A stretch of 64,000 bases of DNA from Rothia sp035916755. GTDB lineage: Bacteria > Actinomycetota > Actinomycetes > Actinomycetales > Micrococcaceae. Numbering within the stretch: position 1 is the first letter of the stretch; each line of letters opens with the position of its first letter. The notes below the pieces were generated by a model. That model was not told the origin of the DNA, made no database searches, and saw nothing but the letters and a program-made list of their open reading frames with translations. Position numbers and translations under genes: made by a program. The stretch is taken from positions 1 through 64,000 of the forward strand of contig NZ_JAYWIX010000009.1 in the NCBI RefSeq assembly GCF_035916755.1. Direction: 5' to 3'. Shown in pieces: positions 37,130 to 44,820 of this stretch.

Positions 37130-37193
37130 ATAAATACAAGGACGCCGCCCCTCACTCCCCTGCCTAGGGGCAGGAAAGTGGGAGGCGGCGTCC
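37130..37193 (-). terminator. intrinsic terminator after rplT
   Basis: GGACGCCGCC (37140-37149) pairs with GGCGGCGTCC (37184-37193), with an inner CCTGCC..GGCAGG stem. On the minus strand TTGTATTTATT follows. A smaller CCCCACCT/AGGTGGGG hairpin (37198-37216) lies between it and the rplT stop. Confidence 0.85.
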
Positions 37194-37235
37194 GCACCCC
37201 ACCTGCTAGGTGGGGAAAGACAAACCTAAAAAGAT

Positions 37236-37619
37236 TTAGGCAGCCTTGGGAGCTGAAGTGTCCTCAGGCAGGTTGTTCTTAGCGATTTCAACCAGAGCTG
37301 AGAAAGCAGCAGGCTCGTTTACAGCCAGCTCAGCCAGCATACGACGGTCAACCTCAACCTCAGCAGCCTTCAGGCCCTGGATGAAGCGGTTGTAGGTCAG
37401 ACCCTCAGCGCGTGCAGCTGCGTTGATGCGCTGGATCCAGAGACGACGGAAGTCGCCCTTCTTCTTACGACGGTGGTCGTAGCTGTATACCAGTGAGTGA
37501 GTGACCTGTTCCTTGGCCTTACGGTAAAGGCGTGAACGCTGGCCACGGTAGCCTGATGCACGTTCAAGGATTACTCGGCGCTTCTTGTGCGCGTTTACCG
37601 CGCGCTTCACACGTGCCAC
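37236..37619 (-). CDS. rplT: 50S ribosomal protein L20
   Basis: This 127-residue protein binds 23S rRNA early in 50S assembly. The family pattern is ARVKRAVNAHKKRRVILERA, GYRGQRSRLYRKAKEQV, RRKKKGDFRRLWIQRINAAA and NRFIQGLKAAEVEVDRRML. The GTG at 37619 has AGGAG 6 bases upstream. It is the last gene of the infC-rpmI-rplT operon. Confidence 0.98.
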   Translation of the reverse strand: MARVKRAVNAHKKRRVILERASGYRGQRSRLYRKAKEQVTHSLVYSYDHRRKKKGDFRRLWIQRINAAARAEGLTYNRFIQGLKAAEVEVDRRMLAELAVNEPAAFSALVEIAKNNLPEDTSAPKAA

Positions 37620-37734
37620 GTGTGTCTCCTAACGTCTTGTGTCCTACCCAGCTATAAACTCTAGCGCTGGTGCAGGAGAGAAAATATCTACTTTTGGTGC
37701 GCCCCTGCGGGGCGAAGCTTCAAAAAGAAGGAGC

Positions 37735-37929
37735 TTACTTGCCCAGCATCTTCTTGATGACCTTAGCCTGACCGCCGGTTACGATCTGGTCAGAAGCCAG
37801 ACGACGGGTCAGACGGGATGACTTGTGCTCGAGGTAGTGGCGGCGGTTGGCCTGCTGGCGCTTAACCTTGCCAGTACCGGTGAGCTTGAAGCGCTTCTTA
37901 GCACCAGAGTGGGTCTTCTGCTTCGGCAT
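37735..37929 (-). CDS. rpmI: 50S ribosomal protein L35
   Basis: The 64-residue basic protein reads MPKQKTHSGAKKRFKLTGTG, ANRRHYLEHKSSRLTRRL, the L35 signature. The open frame runs 66 bases further, but ATG 37929 has AAGGAG 9 bases upstream. The 203-base gap from infC contains two stable hairpins on the minus strand (CCTCACCCC/GGGGCGAGG near 37954-37977 and CCCCG/CGGGG near 37995-38011, the latter followed by GTTGAGTTTTT). These may moderate readthrough. Confidence 0.97.
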   Translation of the reverse strand: MPKQKTHSGAKKRFKLTGTGKVKRQQANRRHYLEHKSSRLTRRLASDQIVTGGQAKVIKKMLGK

Positions 37930-38132
37930 GAGCCGATTCTCCTTACGTTCTACCCTCGCCCCGGTTACGGGGTGAGGAACTGAAAAACTCAACATCCCCG
38001 GCGGGCGGGGAAGTTTTAAGGGTGTTCTGCCCGCTCACCAACGCCTTTATTTCTCAATAAAAACTTCGGTAAGCGAACGACGACCAAGCACGAAACCCTA
38101 CACGAGCTCGCGCCTGGTTGTCTAAATAGTTC

Positions 38133-38783
38133 CTATTCGGCTGACGCCTGTGCCTTGAGCTCCTCGGGCATTGCATCTGCCAGGGAGTTGGTCACAGGGG
38201 TTGCCTCGGTGGTGTTGACGCGTTCGCGACCCTTGCGGCCACCTGACTTCTGGCTTTCACGGCGGGCTTCCTGCTTGCCGCGAAGCGGGGCAAGAACCAT
38301 CACCATGTTGCGACCGTCAACGCGAGGGTTGGACTCTACGGTGCCAACCTCGGTCAGGTCGTTTGCCATGCGTTCAAGCAGACGCACACCCATCTCGGGG
38401 CGCTGCTGTTCACGACCACGGAACTGAATCATAGCCTTGACCTTGTCACCGCCGGCCAGGAAGCGACGTGCATGCCCGACCTTGGTTTCGTAGTCATGGG
38501 TATCAATCTTGAGGCGGAAACGGATTTCCTTCAAAGAAGCGTTGACCTGCTTCTTTCGAGATTCACGTGCCTTGACTGCGGCTTCGTACTTGTACTTGCC
38601 GAAGTCCATAAGCTTGCACACAGGCGGCTTAGCGTTGGGAGCAACCTCAACCAGGTCAAGGTCAGACTCCTGAGCAAGACGCAGTGCATCTTCTACGCGG
38701 ACAATACCGACCTGTTCACCGCCGGGGCCGACGAGTCGAACTTCCGGAACGCGAATGCGGTCGTTGATGCGTGGATCGCTAAT
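38133..38783 (-). CDS. infC: translation initiation factor IF-3, ATT start
   Basis: The 216-residue IF-3 prevents premature subunit joining and checks start codons. The N-domain has ISDPRINDRIRVPEVRLVG and LDLVEVAPNAKPPVCKLMDF; the linker and C-domain have KEIRFRLKIDTHDYETKVGH and KAMIQFRGREQ. I place the start at ATT 38783, with GGAG 7 bases upstream and the normal family N-terminus; no ATG, GTG or TTG lies near. A rare ATT start is the known basis of IF-3 autoregulation in other bacteria. A Lys/Arg-rich C-terminal extension of about 45 residues follows the core. The leader carries a terminator. Confidence 0.96.
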   Translation of the reverse strand: MSDPRINDRIRVPEVRLVGPGGEQVGIVRVEDALRLAQESDLDLVEVAPNAKPPVCKLMDFGKYKYEAAVKARESRKKQVNASLKEIRFRLKIDTHDYETKVGHARRFLAGGDKVKAMIQFRGREQQRPEMGVRLLERMANDLTEVGTVESNPRVDGRNMVMVLAPLRGKQEARRESQKSGGRKGRERVNTTEATPVTNSLADAMPEELKAQASAE

Positions 38784-38790
38784 GACAAAG

Positions 38791-38794
38791 CTCC
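38791..38794 (-). promoter_or_regulatory. ribosome binding site that fixes the infC ATT start
   Basis: The minus strand reads AGGAG, then CTTTGTC, then ATT. The 7-base spacing makes the ATT at 38783 the only well-placed initiation codon. Confidence 0.8.
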
Positions 38795-38839
38795 TGTTGC
38801 TTGTGGTGGGGTATCCCCCGTGAATTTCTGTGGGGGTTG

Positions 38840-38877
38840 AAAAAAGCCCCCGGTTGCGGCTTGGCAAGCGGAGGCTT
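38840..38877 (-). terminator. terminator within the infC leader (attenuator)
   Basis: On the minus strand AGCCTCCG pairs with CGGGGGCT (one G-U) around a 16-base loop, followed directly by TTTTTTC. It is about 57 bases before the infC start and after its promoter, so the operon would be silent unless the terminator is bypassed. Confidence 0.7.
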
Positions 38878-39030
38878 CAGTTACCTACCCGCGGTGCAGG
38901 GCGCGGACGCCAACAGTCGGCGCTACCACCTGCCTTTTGCTTCCCTGAGGGGAGGCTGCGGGCGCTGACCCGGTCGCCAGATTTGGCGGCAGCGGGTGGG
39001 AACCTGGGTTCCACTTGCAAACAGCACTTA

Positions 39031-39059
39031 ACATTACTGGGTTAGGGGCAATTTTTCAA
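39031..39059 (-). promoter_or_regulatory. infC operon promoter
   Basis: On the minus strand TTGAAA (39059-39054), exactly 17 bases, then TAATGT (39036-39031). It is the best sigma-A-like pair upstream of infC and predicts transcription from about 39024. Confidence 0.6.
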
Positions 39060-39156
39060 GGGTTTTCGGGGTTTTTCTTGGGGCGGACGCCGGTGGCCGG
39101 GTTGAGTGTGACGGGCAATTCACACTCGGTGGGGTTGGTGTGAGATTCTAGTAACC

Positions 39157-39576
39157 ATGAGCAACGAAACTAGCTACCGTTTTGAAGATTCCGCTGAACA
39201 GGGCCAGACGCTGCCTGAAGGCCTGACTGCAGAGCAGGTTGAAGAGGTCAACGCGCAGATGCGCGATATCGCAGAGGTGCCCGCTGTTGAGGTGATTACC
39301 ACCGCTGCGGTTCACCTGATGAGCGCTGCCGCCGTCAAGTGCGGCCTGGCTGCTGAAGAGAACGCTGAAGACCTCAAAGATCTTGATGAGGCCCGCAAGC
39401 TGATTACCGCCCTGGCAGGTTTCGTCACCGCTGCGGCACCCGAGATTGGTTCCCAGCACGCCGCTCCCCTGCGTGACGGCCTGCGTTCCCTCCAGCTGGC
39501 TTTCCGTGAGGCTTCCCCCTACCCGGACGCCCCCGGCAAGGGGCCCGGCGAAAAGTTCACCGGGCCGGTTTTCTAG
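39157..39576 (+). CDS. DUF1844-family protein
   Basis: This 139-residue soluble protein is conserved in actinobacteria beside infC/rplT. The family core is VPAVEVITTAAVHLMSAAAV and LDEARKLITALAGFV, helical and Ala-rich. The function is not known. ATG 39157 lacks a clear ribosome binding site; AGATTCTAG upstream may be a -10 for a short-leader transcript. It is divergent from the infC operon and converges on the SseB-like gene, sharing the CTAG stop bases (39573-39576). Confidence 0.85.
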   Translation: MSNETSYRFEDSAEQGQTLPEGLTAEQVEEVNAQMRDIAEVPAVEVITTAAVHLMSAAAVKCGLAAEENAEDLKDLDEARKLITALAGFVTAAAPEIGSQHAAPLRDGLRSLQLAFREASPYPDAPGKGPGEKFTGPVF

Positions 39577-40493
39577 GCTGAGGCTAAGGCAATTTGCACT
39601 GAGTCAGCCTGCTCGGCAATGACCTGGTTGAGGGCTAGCCCCTGCTGGAAGGTCTGTACGGTCTGGTTGACCTGTTCCTGAGTGAGGCCGGGGCGGAGTT
39701 TGAGCATGATTTTCAGCTCTGGCCCGTGCCCGCCGCCTGCCAGCACGCGTCCGCTTGCGGTTTGCGAGTACACGCCGGTGCCGGGGCCTGCTTCAACCGC
39801 AACCACGGCCGACAAGGGCGCGGCAATGTTGCTGAGTTCTTGGGCAATCTGCGGGTTGCGGTAGGAGGGCACCCATTCTTCCCCCTTAGCGATTGCCCAG
39901 AAGGCTGGGCGGCGCACGACGAAGGTGAGGTCTGCGCCCGGGTTTACCACAATCAGTTGGTTCTCGTCTTCAACAGCTGATAGGGCGGTTTTGCGCATAT
40001 CTGCGGCAACCGGGCGGGCTAGGTCGTGCCAGGCAGTGAGGGCGTCTACGTTGGTGAAGACGGGGAGGGCGCGGCGTCCGTCCGGAGCCTGGATACTCAC
40101 CAGCGCCATATCCGATTCTTTGTCTGATACCAGGCCGTGTTCGGTGATTTCTGCTTGAGATAGCTGGGCTACAACCGGGGCAAAGATACGCACGGAGCGC
40201 AGGGCGTCGACCACGGCGACTTCATCGACTTCGCCCGCGGCGAAAGCATCGAGAACTTTTTGCAGGGCGGGGTCGGTTTTACCGTCGTCACCGGGGAACT
40301 GGTGGGTGTGGCTGGTGCCCTCCCCCAGGTTGCGTCCTTTCCAGGGCTGCCCGCCGGTATCGGTTTTTTGGCCAGCGGACGCCAACTGGGCAGCAATATG
40401 TGCGGGGAGTTCCCGGCGGGGTGCGCTGGGGTCTCCGGGGTTGCCGTGCCCGTGGGTGTGGGCGCGGTGCACGCGATCTAAAAAGTCTGTCAC
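39573..40493 (-). CDS. SseB-family protein
   Basis: The 306-residue protein has an N-terminal Pro/Gly/His-rich segment to about residue 75 and then an SseB-like domain (ALVSIQAPDGRRALPVFTNV, ALTAWHDLARPVAADMRKTA, LIVVNPG). The C-terminal half (GPGTGVYSQTASGRV, LKIMLKLRPGLTQEQVNQTV) matches the C-terminal SseB domain. The molecular role is unsettled. GTG 40493 overlaps the priA stop (TAGTG), so it is translationally coupled to the his genes, as in other Micrococcaceae. Confidence 0.85.
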   Translation of the reverse strand: MTDFLDRVHRAHTHGHGNPGDPSAPRRELPAHIAAQLASAGQKTDTGGQPWKGRNLGEGTSHTHQFPGDDGKTDPALQKVLDAFAAGEVDEVAVVDALRSVRIFAPVVAQLSQAEITEHGLVSDKESDMALVSIQAPDGRRALPVFTNVDALTAWHDLARPVAADMRKTALSAVEDENQLIVVNPGADLTFVVRRPAFWAIAKGEEWVPSYRNPQIAQELSNIAAPLSAVVAVEAGPGTGVYSQTASGRVLAGGGHGPELKIMLKLRPGLTQEQVNQTVQTFQQGLALNQVIAEQADSVQIALASA

Positions 40494-41224
40494 TAGGGGC
40501 GACCTGCGACGTCGAGTGCCTGGGCCAGGGTGAATTTGCCGGCGTAGAGGGCCTTACCGGTGATGGCTCCTTCAACACCGTGGGGCACCATGGTGCGCAG
40601 GGCAGCGATGTCGTCCAGAGTTGCGATACCGCCGGAGGCGACCACCGGCTTATCGGTACGCTCAGCAACCTTGCGCAGAAGTTCCAGGTTGGGGCCCTGC
40701 AGGGTACCGTCCTTGGTGACGTCGGTGACGACGTAGCGGGCACAGCCGTCGTCGTTCAGGCGGTCGAGAACTTCCCAGAGGTTGCCGCCTTCCTTGGTCC
40801 AACCGCGGGCGGCCAGTACGTCCCCGCGGACGTCCAGCCCAACAGCGATAACATCGCCGTGCTCGGCGATGACCTTGCGGGTCCATTCGGGGTTTTCGAG
40901 GGCAGCGGTGCCGAGATTGATGCGGGCGGGGTTGAGCGACAGGGCTCGTTCCAGGGATTCGTCGTCGCGGATGCCGCCCGACATCTCAATCTTGATGGAA
41001 AGTTCCTGGGCTACCTCGGTCAGGATCTCGATGTTGTCGCCGCGGCCAAAGGCAGCGTCGAGATCAACCAGGTGCAGCCATTCAGCACCGGCGTTCTGCC
41101 ACTCTAGGGCAGCTTCGACGGGGGAGCCGTAGTTGGTTTCCGATCCGGCTTCGCCCTGCACCAGGCGCACGGCCTGGCCGTTGGCTACATCGACTGCGGG
41201 TAGCAGTTCGAGACGATCAGTCAT
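40493..41224 (-). CDS. hisA: phosphoribosyl isomerase A (HisA/PriA)
   Basis: The 243-residue beta-alpha barrel isomerises ProFAR to PRFAR in histidine synthesis. In actinobacteria this enzyme (PriA) often also does the TrpF step. The N-terminal catalytic Asp lies in LLPAVDVANGQAVRLVQG, the phosphate loops in MSGGIRDDES and VASGGIATLDD, and the second acid in VVTDVTKDGTLQGPN. Dual activity is inferred from the clade. ATG 41224 has AAGGAG about 5 bases upstream. Confidence 0.95.
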   Translation of the reverse strand: MTDRLELLPAVDVANGQAVRLVQGEAGSETNYGSPVEAALEWQNAGAEWLHLVDLDAAFGRGDNIEILTEVAQELSIKIEMSGGIRDDESLERALSLNPARINLGTAALENPEWTRKVIAEHGDVIAVGLDVRGDVLAARGWTKEGGNLWEVLDRLNDDGCARYVVTDVTKDGTLQGPNLELLRKVAERTDKPVVASGGIATLDDIAALRTMVPHGVEGAITGKALYAGKFTLAQALDVAGRP

Positions 41225-41273
41225 TCTTATCTCCTTGGGAGTGGAAAGGTAAAAATCTAGGTTTGGGGGCGGG

Positions 41274-41444
41274 CTAGCTGTAGTTCATCACGACGTACAG
41301 GCCGTACCCGGCAAAGGCTAGACCCACCAGCAGCAGCACCAGCTGAGCTACCCAGGTAATTTTTTGCTTGTAGAAGGAGTAGGCTCCGCCGATGAACATC
41401 ATACCTACGGTCATAATCAGTAGCCCGGACGTTGTAGCTGACAT
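41274..41444 (-). CDS. 56-residue two-segment membrane protein in the his operon
   Basis: This small gene is easily missed. It reads MSATTSGLLIMTVGMMFIGG, AYSFYKQKITWVAQLVLLLV, GLAFAGYGLYVVMNYS. Two membrane helices (about 7-24 and 31-53) are joined by a short basic loop. ATG 41444 lies 3 bases after the hisH stop and TAG is at 41276-41274. The position, spacing and clean hydrophobic pattern support a real gene. Similar small membrane proteins sit between hisH and priA in related genera, as I recall; the function is unknown. Confidence 0.75.
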   Translation of the reverse strand: MSATTSGLLIMTVGMMFIGGAYSFYKQKITWVAQLVLLLVGLAFAGYGLYVVMNYS

Positions 41445-41447
41445 ACC

Positions 41448-42128
41448 CTACTTCGCCCCGTCTAAACGCCCGGTTACAGGCAGGGAATTAATCCAGTTCT
41501 TAAGCAGGCGGATGCCGGCCTCACCCGACTTTTCTGGGTGGAACTGGGTGGCAGTTAGGGGCCCGTTCTCGACCGCCGCGATGAAGTCGCCGCCGTGGTT
41601 AGCCCAGGTGACCTGCGGCGGCAGCATAGCTTCGTTGTTCTGGTCGAAGGTCCATTCTTGTACCCCGTAGGAGTGCACAAAGTAGAAGCGTTCGTTCTCA
41701 ATACCGGCAAAGAGTGTAGACCCCTCAGGTGTGCGGACGGTATTCCACCCCATGTGGGGCACGACCTCGGCTTTGAGCTTTTCAACGGTGCCGGGCCACT
41801 CGCCCAGGCCGTCGGCTTCAACTCCGTGCTCAACGCCCTTTTCGAACATGACCTGTAGGCCCACGCAGATGCCGAGCACGGGGCGTCCGCCCGCAACGCG
41901 CCTGCCAATCATGCGAATGGCGTCCGCATCTTTGAGCCCGTCCATCACGGCCTTGAAAGCACCAACGCCAGGTACGACCAGGCCGTCTGCACCCAGCACG
42001 TCTGACTCCTTGCGGGACAGCATCACGTAGGCACCGGCTTCTTCAAGGGCGCGGACGGCTGAACGCACGTTCCCTGCCCCGTAGTCAAGGACGGTGACGG
42101 TGGGCTTCTGCTGTAAAGTCTCACTCAT
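41448..42128 (-). CDS. hisH: imidazole glycerol phosphate synthase, glutaminase subunit
   Basis: This 226-residue class I glutamine amidotransferase supplies ammonia to HisF. The nucleophile Cys is in PVLGICVGLQVMFEKG near residue 95. VHSYGVQ lies near 150, and the catalytic His and Glu are in QFHPEKSGEAG near 203. GDYGAGN-type VLDYGAGNVRSAVRALEEAG is at the start. It overlaps hisB by one base (coupled). Confidence 0.96.
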   Translation of the reverse strand: MSETLQQKPTVTVLDYGAGNVRSAVRALEEAGAYVMLSRKESDVLGADGLVVPGVGAFKAVMDGLKDADAIRMIGRRVAGGRPVLGICVGLQVMFEKGVEHGVEADGLGEWPGTVEKLKAEVVPHMGWNTVRTPEGSTLFAGIENERFYFVHSYGVQEWTFDQNNEAMLPPQVTWANHGGDFIAAVENGPLTATQFHPEKSGEAGIRLLKNWINSLPVTGRLDGAK

Positions 42129-42760
42129 TAGAGAGCTCCCTTAGTCGAGGGGATACCGGCGTGGCGGGGGTCGGGCTCTACTGCCTGACGCAGGGCGCGG
42201 GCGAGAGCCTTGAACTGGGCTTCAGCGATATGGTGGGGGTCGCGCCCGCCCAACAAGGTGATGTGCAGACAGATACCGGCATGATAGGCGAAAGCCTCAA
42301 AGACATGGCGCACCATTGACCCGGTGAAGTGCCCACCGATGAGATGGTATTCGAAGCCTTCGGGCTCACCGGTGTGGACCAGGTAGGGACGGCCAGAAAT
42401 ATCGACCACGGCAGAAGCCAGAGCTTCATCGAGGGGCACTGTAGCAGTACCGAAGCGGCGGATGCCTGCCTTATCGCCCAGGGCCTGGCGGAGTACCTCA
42501 CCCAGCACGATGCCGGTATCTTCAACAGTGTGATGCACATCGATGTGGGTATCGCCGGAGCACTTGATAGTCATGTCAATTAGGGAGTGCTTAGACAGAG
42601 CTGTGAGCATGTGGTCGTAGAAGGGCACACCGGTGTCGATATCTGATACGCCGGTGCCGTCGAGGTTAATTTCGACGCTGACGGACGACTCGCTGGTTGC
42701 CCGCTCCATCTTTGCAATGCGGGGGCCAATGCCGGTGGATGATTCAGTAGGTACTGCCAT
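42128..42760 (-). CDS. hisB: imidazoleglycerol-phosphate dehydratase
   Basis: The 210-residue enzyme removes water from IGP. The metal-binding motifs are DTHIDVHHTVEDTGI and GGRDPHHIAEAQFKALARAL. FYDHMLTALSKHSLIDM and the conserved start ERATSESSVSVEINLDG complete the pattern. It is the single-function actinobacterial form, without the phosphatase domain. ATG 42760 has AAAGAGA upstream. It lies 54 bases after hisC. Confidence 0.96.
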   Translation of the reverse strand: MAVPTESSTGIGPRIAKMERATSESSVSVEINLDGTGVSDIDTGVPFYDHMLTALSKHSLIDMTIKCSGDTHIDVHHTVEDTGIVLGEVLRQALGDKAGIRRFGTATVPLDEALASAVVDISGRPYLVHTGEPEGFEYHLIGGHFTGSMVRHVFEAFAYHAGICLHITLLGGRDPHHIAEAQFKALARALRQAVEPDPRHAGIPSTKGAL

Positions 42761-42814
42761 GTCTGTCTCTTTTTCTAAGGTATCTGCCGGTGTGGATAGG
42801 ACTGTGCGTTGCGC

Positions 42815-43924
42815 TTAGCGTTCAAAAGTCTGCACGTAGTCGGTGAGGTGGTCTAGGAAGGCGCTGGTCTCGGCTTCAGTACCGGCAGTGACGCGCAGGT
42901 AGCCGGGGATCCCGTTATCGCGTACCAGGACGCCGCGTTCTAGCAGGTAGTTCCAGGCAGCTTTTTCGTCCTTGAGACCACCGAAGAACACAAAGTTGGA
43001 ATCCGATACAGCCGGTTCTAGCCCCAGGCCGGTGAGGTGCTCCACGATGCGGTCGCGCTGGGCGCGGATGTCGTCGACATTAGCCAGCAGCTGGGTGCGG
43101 TGACGCAGGGCTGCAATCGCGGTTGCCTGGGTGACGGCTGAGAGGTGGTAGGGCAGGCGAACCAGGCGAACGGCGTCGGCAACAGCGGGATCTGCTGCGA
43201 AGTAGCCCAGGCGGGCACCTGCAAGAGCGAAGGCCTTGCTCATGGTGCGGGAGACAACCAGGTTAGGGCGTCCGGGCAGAAGGGTGAGAGCGTTCTGGGT
43301 GCGGTCTTGGGCAAACTCTGCGTAGGCCTCATCGACCACGACGATACCGTTGTAGGCAGCTACGGCATCGTAGACAGCCTCGATAACGTCTAGGCCCAGA
43401 CCGGTGCCGGTGGGGTTGTTGGGCGAGCAGAGAATAACAATTGAGGGCTTGTGCTCTTCAATTTGTTCAACTGCTGAAGCGGCGGTGAGGGAGTAGTTAC
43501 CTGCCCGAGTGCCTGCGATAAAAGCGGTATTGGTTCCGTCTGCCAGCAGGGGGTACATAGAGTAGGTGGGCACAAAACTCATGACCGAGCGCCCGGGGCC
43601 GCCAAAGACCTGCATGAGTTGCTGGAGAATCTCATTGGAGCCGTTAGCTGCCCAGATGTTTTCGGGGGTCAGACCGTGCCCCAGGTAGTCTGCGAGTTCT
43701 GCTCTGAGGGTATCGAACTCGCGGTCGGGGTAGCGGTTCAGACTTACGGCAACCTCTGCTACATCGCGCGTGATGGCATCGATGACTTCTTGCGGCATGG
43801 GGTGGGTGTTCTCGTTAACGTTGAGGGTCACCGGAACATCGATCATGGGTGCGCCGTAGGGTGAACGGCCCCGCAAATCTTCACGCAGGGGCAGGGCTTC
43901 GAATGCTGTGGTAGTTTCGGTCAC
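42815..43924 (-). CDS. hisC: histidinol-phosphate aminotransferase
   Basis: This PLP enzyme of fold type I has 369 residues. The PLP lysine is in SRTMSKAFALAGARLGYF near residue 230. ILCSPNNPTGTGLG and VVVDEAYAEFAQ bind cofactor and substrate, and SNFVFFGG lies near the C-terminus. The frame is open to 43981; I chose GTG 43924 (VTETTTAFEALPLREDLRG), which matches the normal family start although its AGGGGA is too close. An ATG at 43960 is possible. hisD is not next to it, unlike in many relatives. Confidence 0.92.
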   Translation of the reverse strand: MTETTTAFEALPLREDLRGRSPYGAPMIDVPVTLNVNENTHPMPQEVIDAITRDVAEVAVSLNRYPDREFDTLRAELADYLGHGLTPENIWAANGSNEILQQLMQVFGGPGRSVMSFVPTYSMYPLLADGTNTAFIAGTRAGNYSLTAASAVEQIEEHKPSIVILCSPNNPTGTGLGLDVIEAVYDAVAAYNGIVVVDEAYAEFAQDRTQNALTLLPGRPNLVVSRTMSKAFALAGARLGYFAADPAVADAVRLVRLPYHLSAVTQATAIAALRHRTQLLANVDDIRAQRDRIVEHLTGLGLEPAVSDSNFVFFGGLKDEKAAWNYLLERGVLVRDNGIPGYLRVTAGTEAETSAFLDHLTDYVQTFER

Positions 43925-43999
43925 TCCCCTAGTGTAACGACCCAGCCCCGTACGTTGCATTCTTGTTTCGCAGTCTGGCATAGGGCATCGCTCTTTTTC

Positions 44000-44602
44000 T
44001 TACTGTGACTGGGTGTAGACAGGCACCTCAAGAACATGACCGGGAACCAGCTGTGCGCTGGTGAGGTCGTTAATCTGCATGATGCGATTGATGACGTCGC
44101 GATTGTCTTCACCGGGTGCCACGTCTGCTGCGATGGTCCAGAGAGTATCGCCGTGCACAACGGTCACAGTCTGGCTCACGGGGGCAAGCGGTTCAAGAGT
44201 GGCACTCTTAGCTTCCCCTGGAACTAGAAAAGTAAGAGCACCCAGAACCACCAGAGCTAGGAGTGTGAGCAGCGGCAGCCCCCTGAAGACCAGCCGACCG
44301 CGGCGGGTCAGACGGATTTTCTGGCGCTCCGTTTTCGCACTCTGGGGTGGTTCTACTACCGCGCTAGTCTGCTGAGCCGGGGCAGAAGCTGCAGGGCGGG
44401 AAGGCAGATTCCGCAAGGGAGCTACAGGTGCAGGGCGAACAGGCACAGGTGCTGCAAAACGAATACGGTACTGGGGCTGCCGCAGTGCCCCGGCCGATAC
44501 GGTCACTTGCGGGTGATGACGGACGGTAAAAGTAGCAGCCTGATCAAGGGGCTTCTTCAAAGAAGTACGAGCCATAAACTCGGGCAAGGCGATGGTGCTC
44601 AT
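44000..44602 (-). CDS. LysM-domain membrane protein, probable SOS cell-division inhibitor
   Basis: The 200-residue protein has a basic, Pro/Ala-rich cytoplasmic region, one membrane helix near 115-136 (LPLLTLLALVVLGALTFLV) and an external LysM domain (TVVHGDTLWTIAADVAP, RIMQINDLTSAQLVPGHVL). The same architecture beside lexA is seen in YneA of Bacillus and in the analogous mycobacterial and corynebacterial SOS division suppressors, so that role is likely. ATG 44602 has AGGAG 8 bases upstream. LexA-type boxes lie in the shared intergenic region. It diverges from lexA. Confidence 0.85.
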   Translation of the reverse strand: MSTIALPEFMARTSLKKPLDQAATFTVRHHPQVTVSAGALRQPQYRIRFAAPVPVRPAPVAPLRNLPSRPAASAPAQQTSAVVEPPQSAKTERQKIRLTRRGRLVFRGLPLLTLLALVVLGALTFLVPGEAKSATLEPLAPVSQTVTVVHGDTLWTIAADVAPGEDNRDVINRIMQINDLTSAQLVPGHVLEVPVYTQSQ

Positions 44603-44645
44603 AAGTCTTTCTCCTGATCCACGCTCAAACATTCAACCAAAAGTC

Positions 44646-44657
44646 GAATCTTTGTTC
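44646..44657. promoter_or_regulatory. LexA box proximal to the LysM gene
   Basis: GAATCTTTGTTC fits the Gram-positive LexA pattern GAAC-N4-GTTC with one change. It lies 44 bases before the LysM start. Nearby half-sites (GTTC at 44678-44681, GAAC at 44695-44698) may add weaker sites. Confidence 0.6.
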
Positions 44658-44715
44658 TAAAATTTCTTCGTATCTATGTTCTATCAGAAAAATCGAACAT
44701 AGTCGAGAAAAATTA

Positions 44716-44727
44716 GAACAAATGTTT
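44716..44727. promoter_or_regulatory. LexA box proximal to lexA
   Basis: GAACAAATGTTT matches GAAC-N4-GTTY fully. It lies about 16 bases upstream of the lexA -35 element and about 95 bases before the lexA start, and could control both divergent genes. Confidence 0.7.
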
Positions 44728-44742
44728 GAATAACCTGTTTGC

Positions 44743-44771
44743 TTGACATAGTCTTAGAAGACCACTTGATA
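44743..44771 (+). promoter_or_regulatory. lexA promoter
   Basis: A perfect TTGACA (44743-44748), 17 bases, then TTGATA (44766-44771). The predicted transcript starts about 43 bases before the GTG of lexA. Confidence 0.65.
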
Positions 44772-44820
44772 GTGAACACCGGGTGGCTGACATTTTAAGA
44801 ACCAACAGAGACGAGATACC

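Larger units (their letters stand above)
38784..39024 (-). promoter_or_regulatory. infC operon leader, about 240 bases
   Basis: The stretch between the promoter at 39031-39059 and the ATT start holds no protein gene. On the minus strand it has G+C-rich pairable blocks (for example GGCGTCCGCGCCC and GGGAACC..GGTTCCC-type segments near 38990-39010) and an intrinsic terminator at 38840-38877. It looks like a cis-regulatory leader. I cannot match it to a known ribosomal-protein leader class by eye. Confidence 0.5.
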
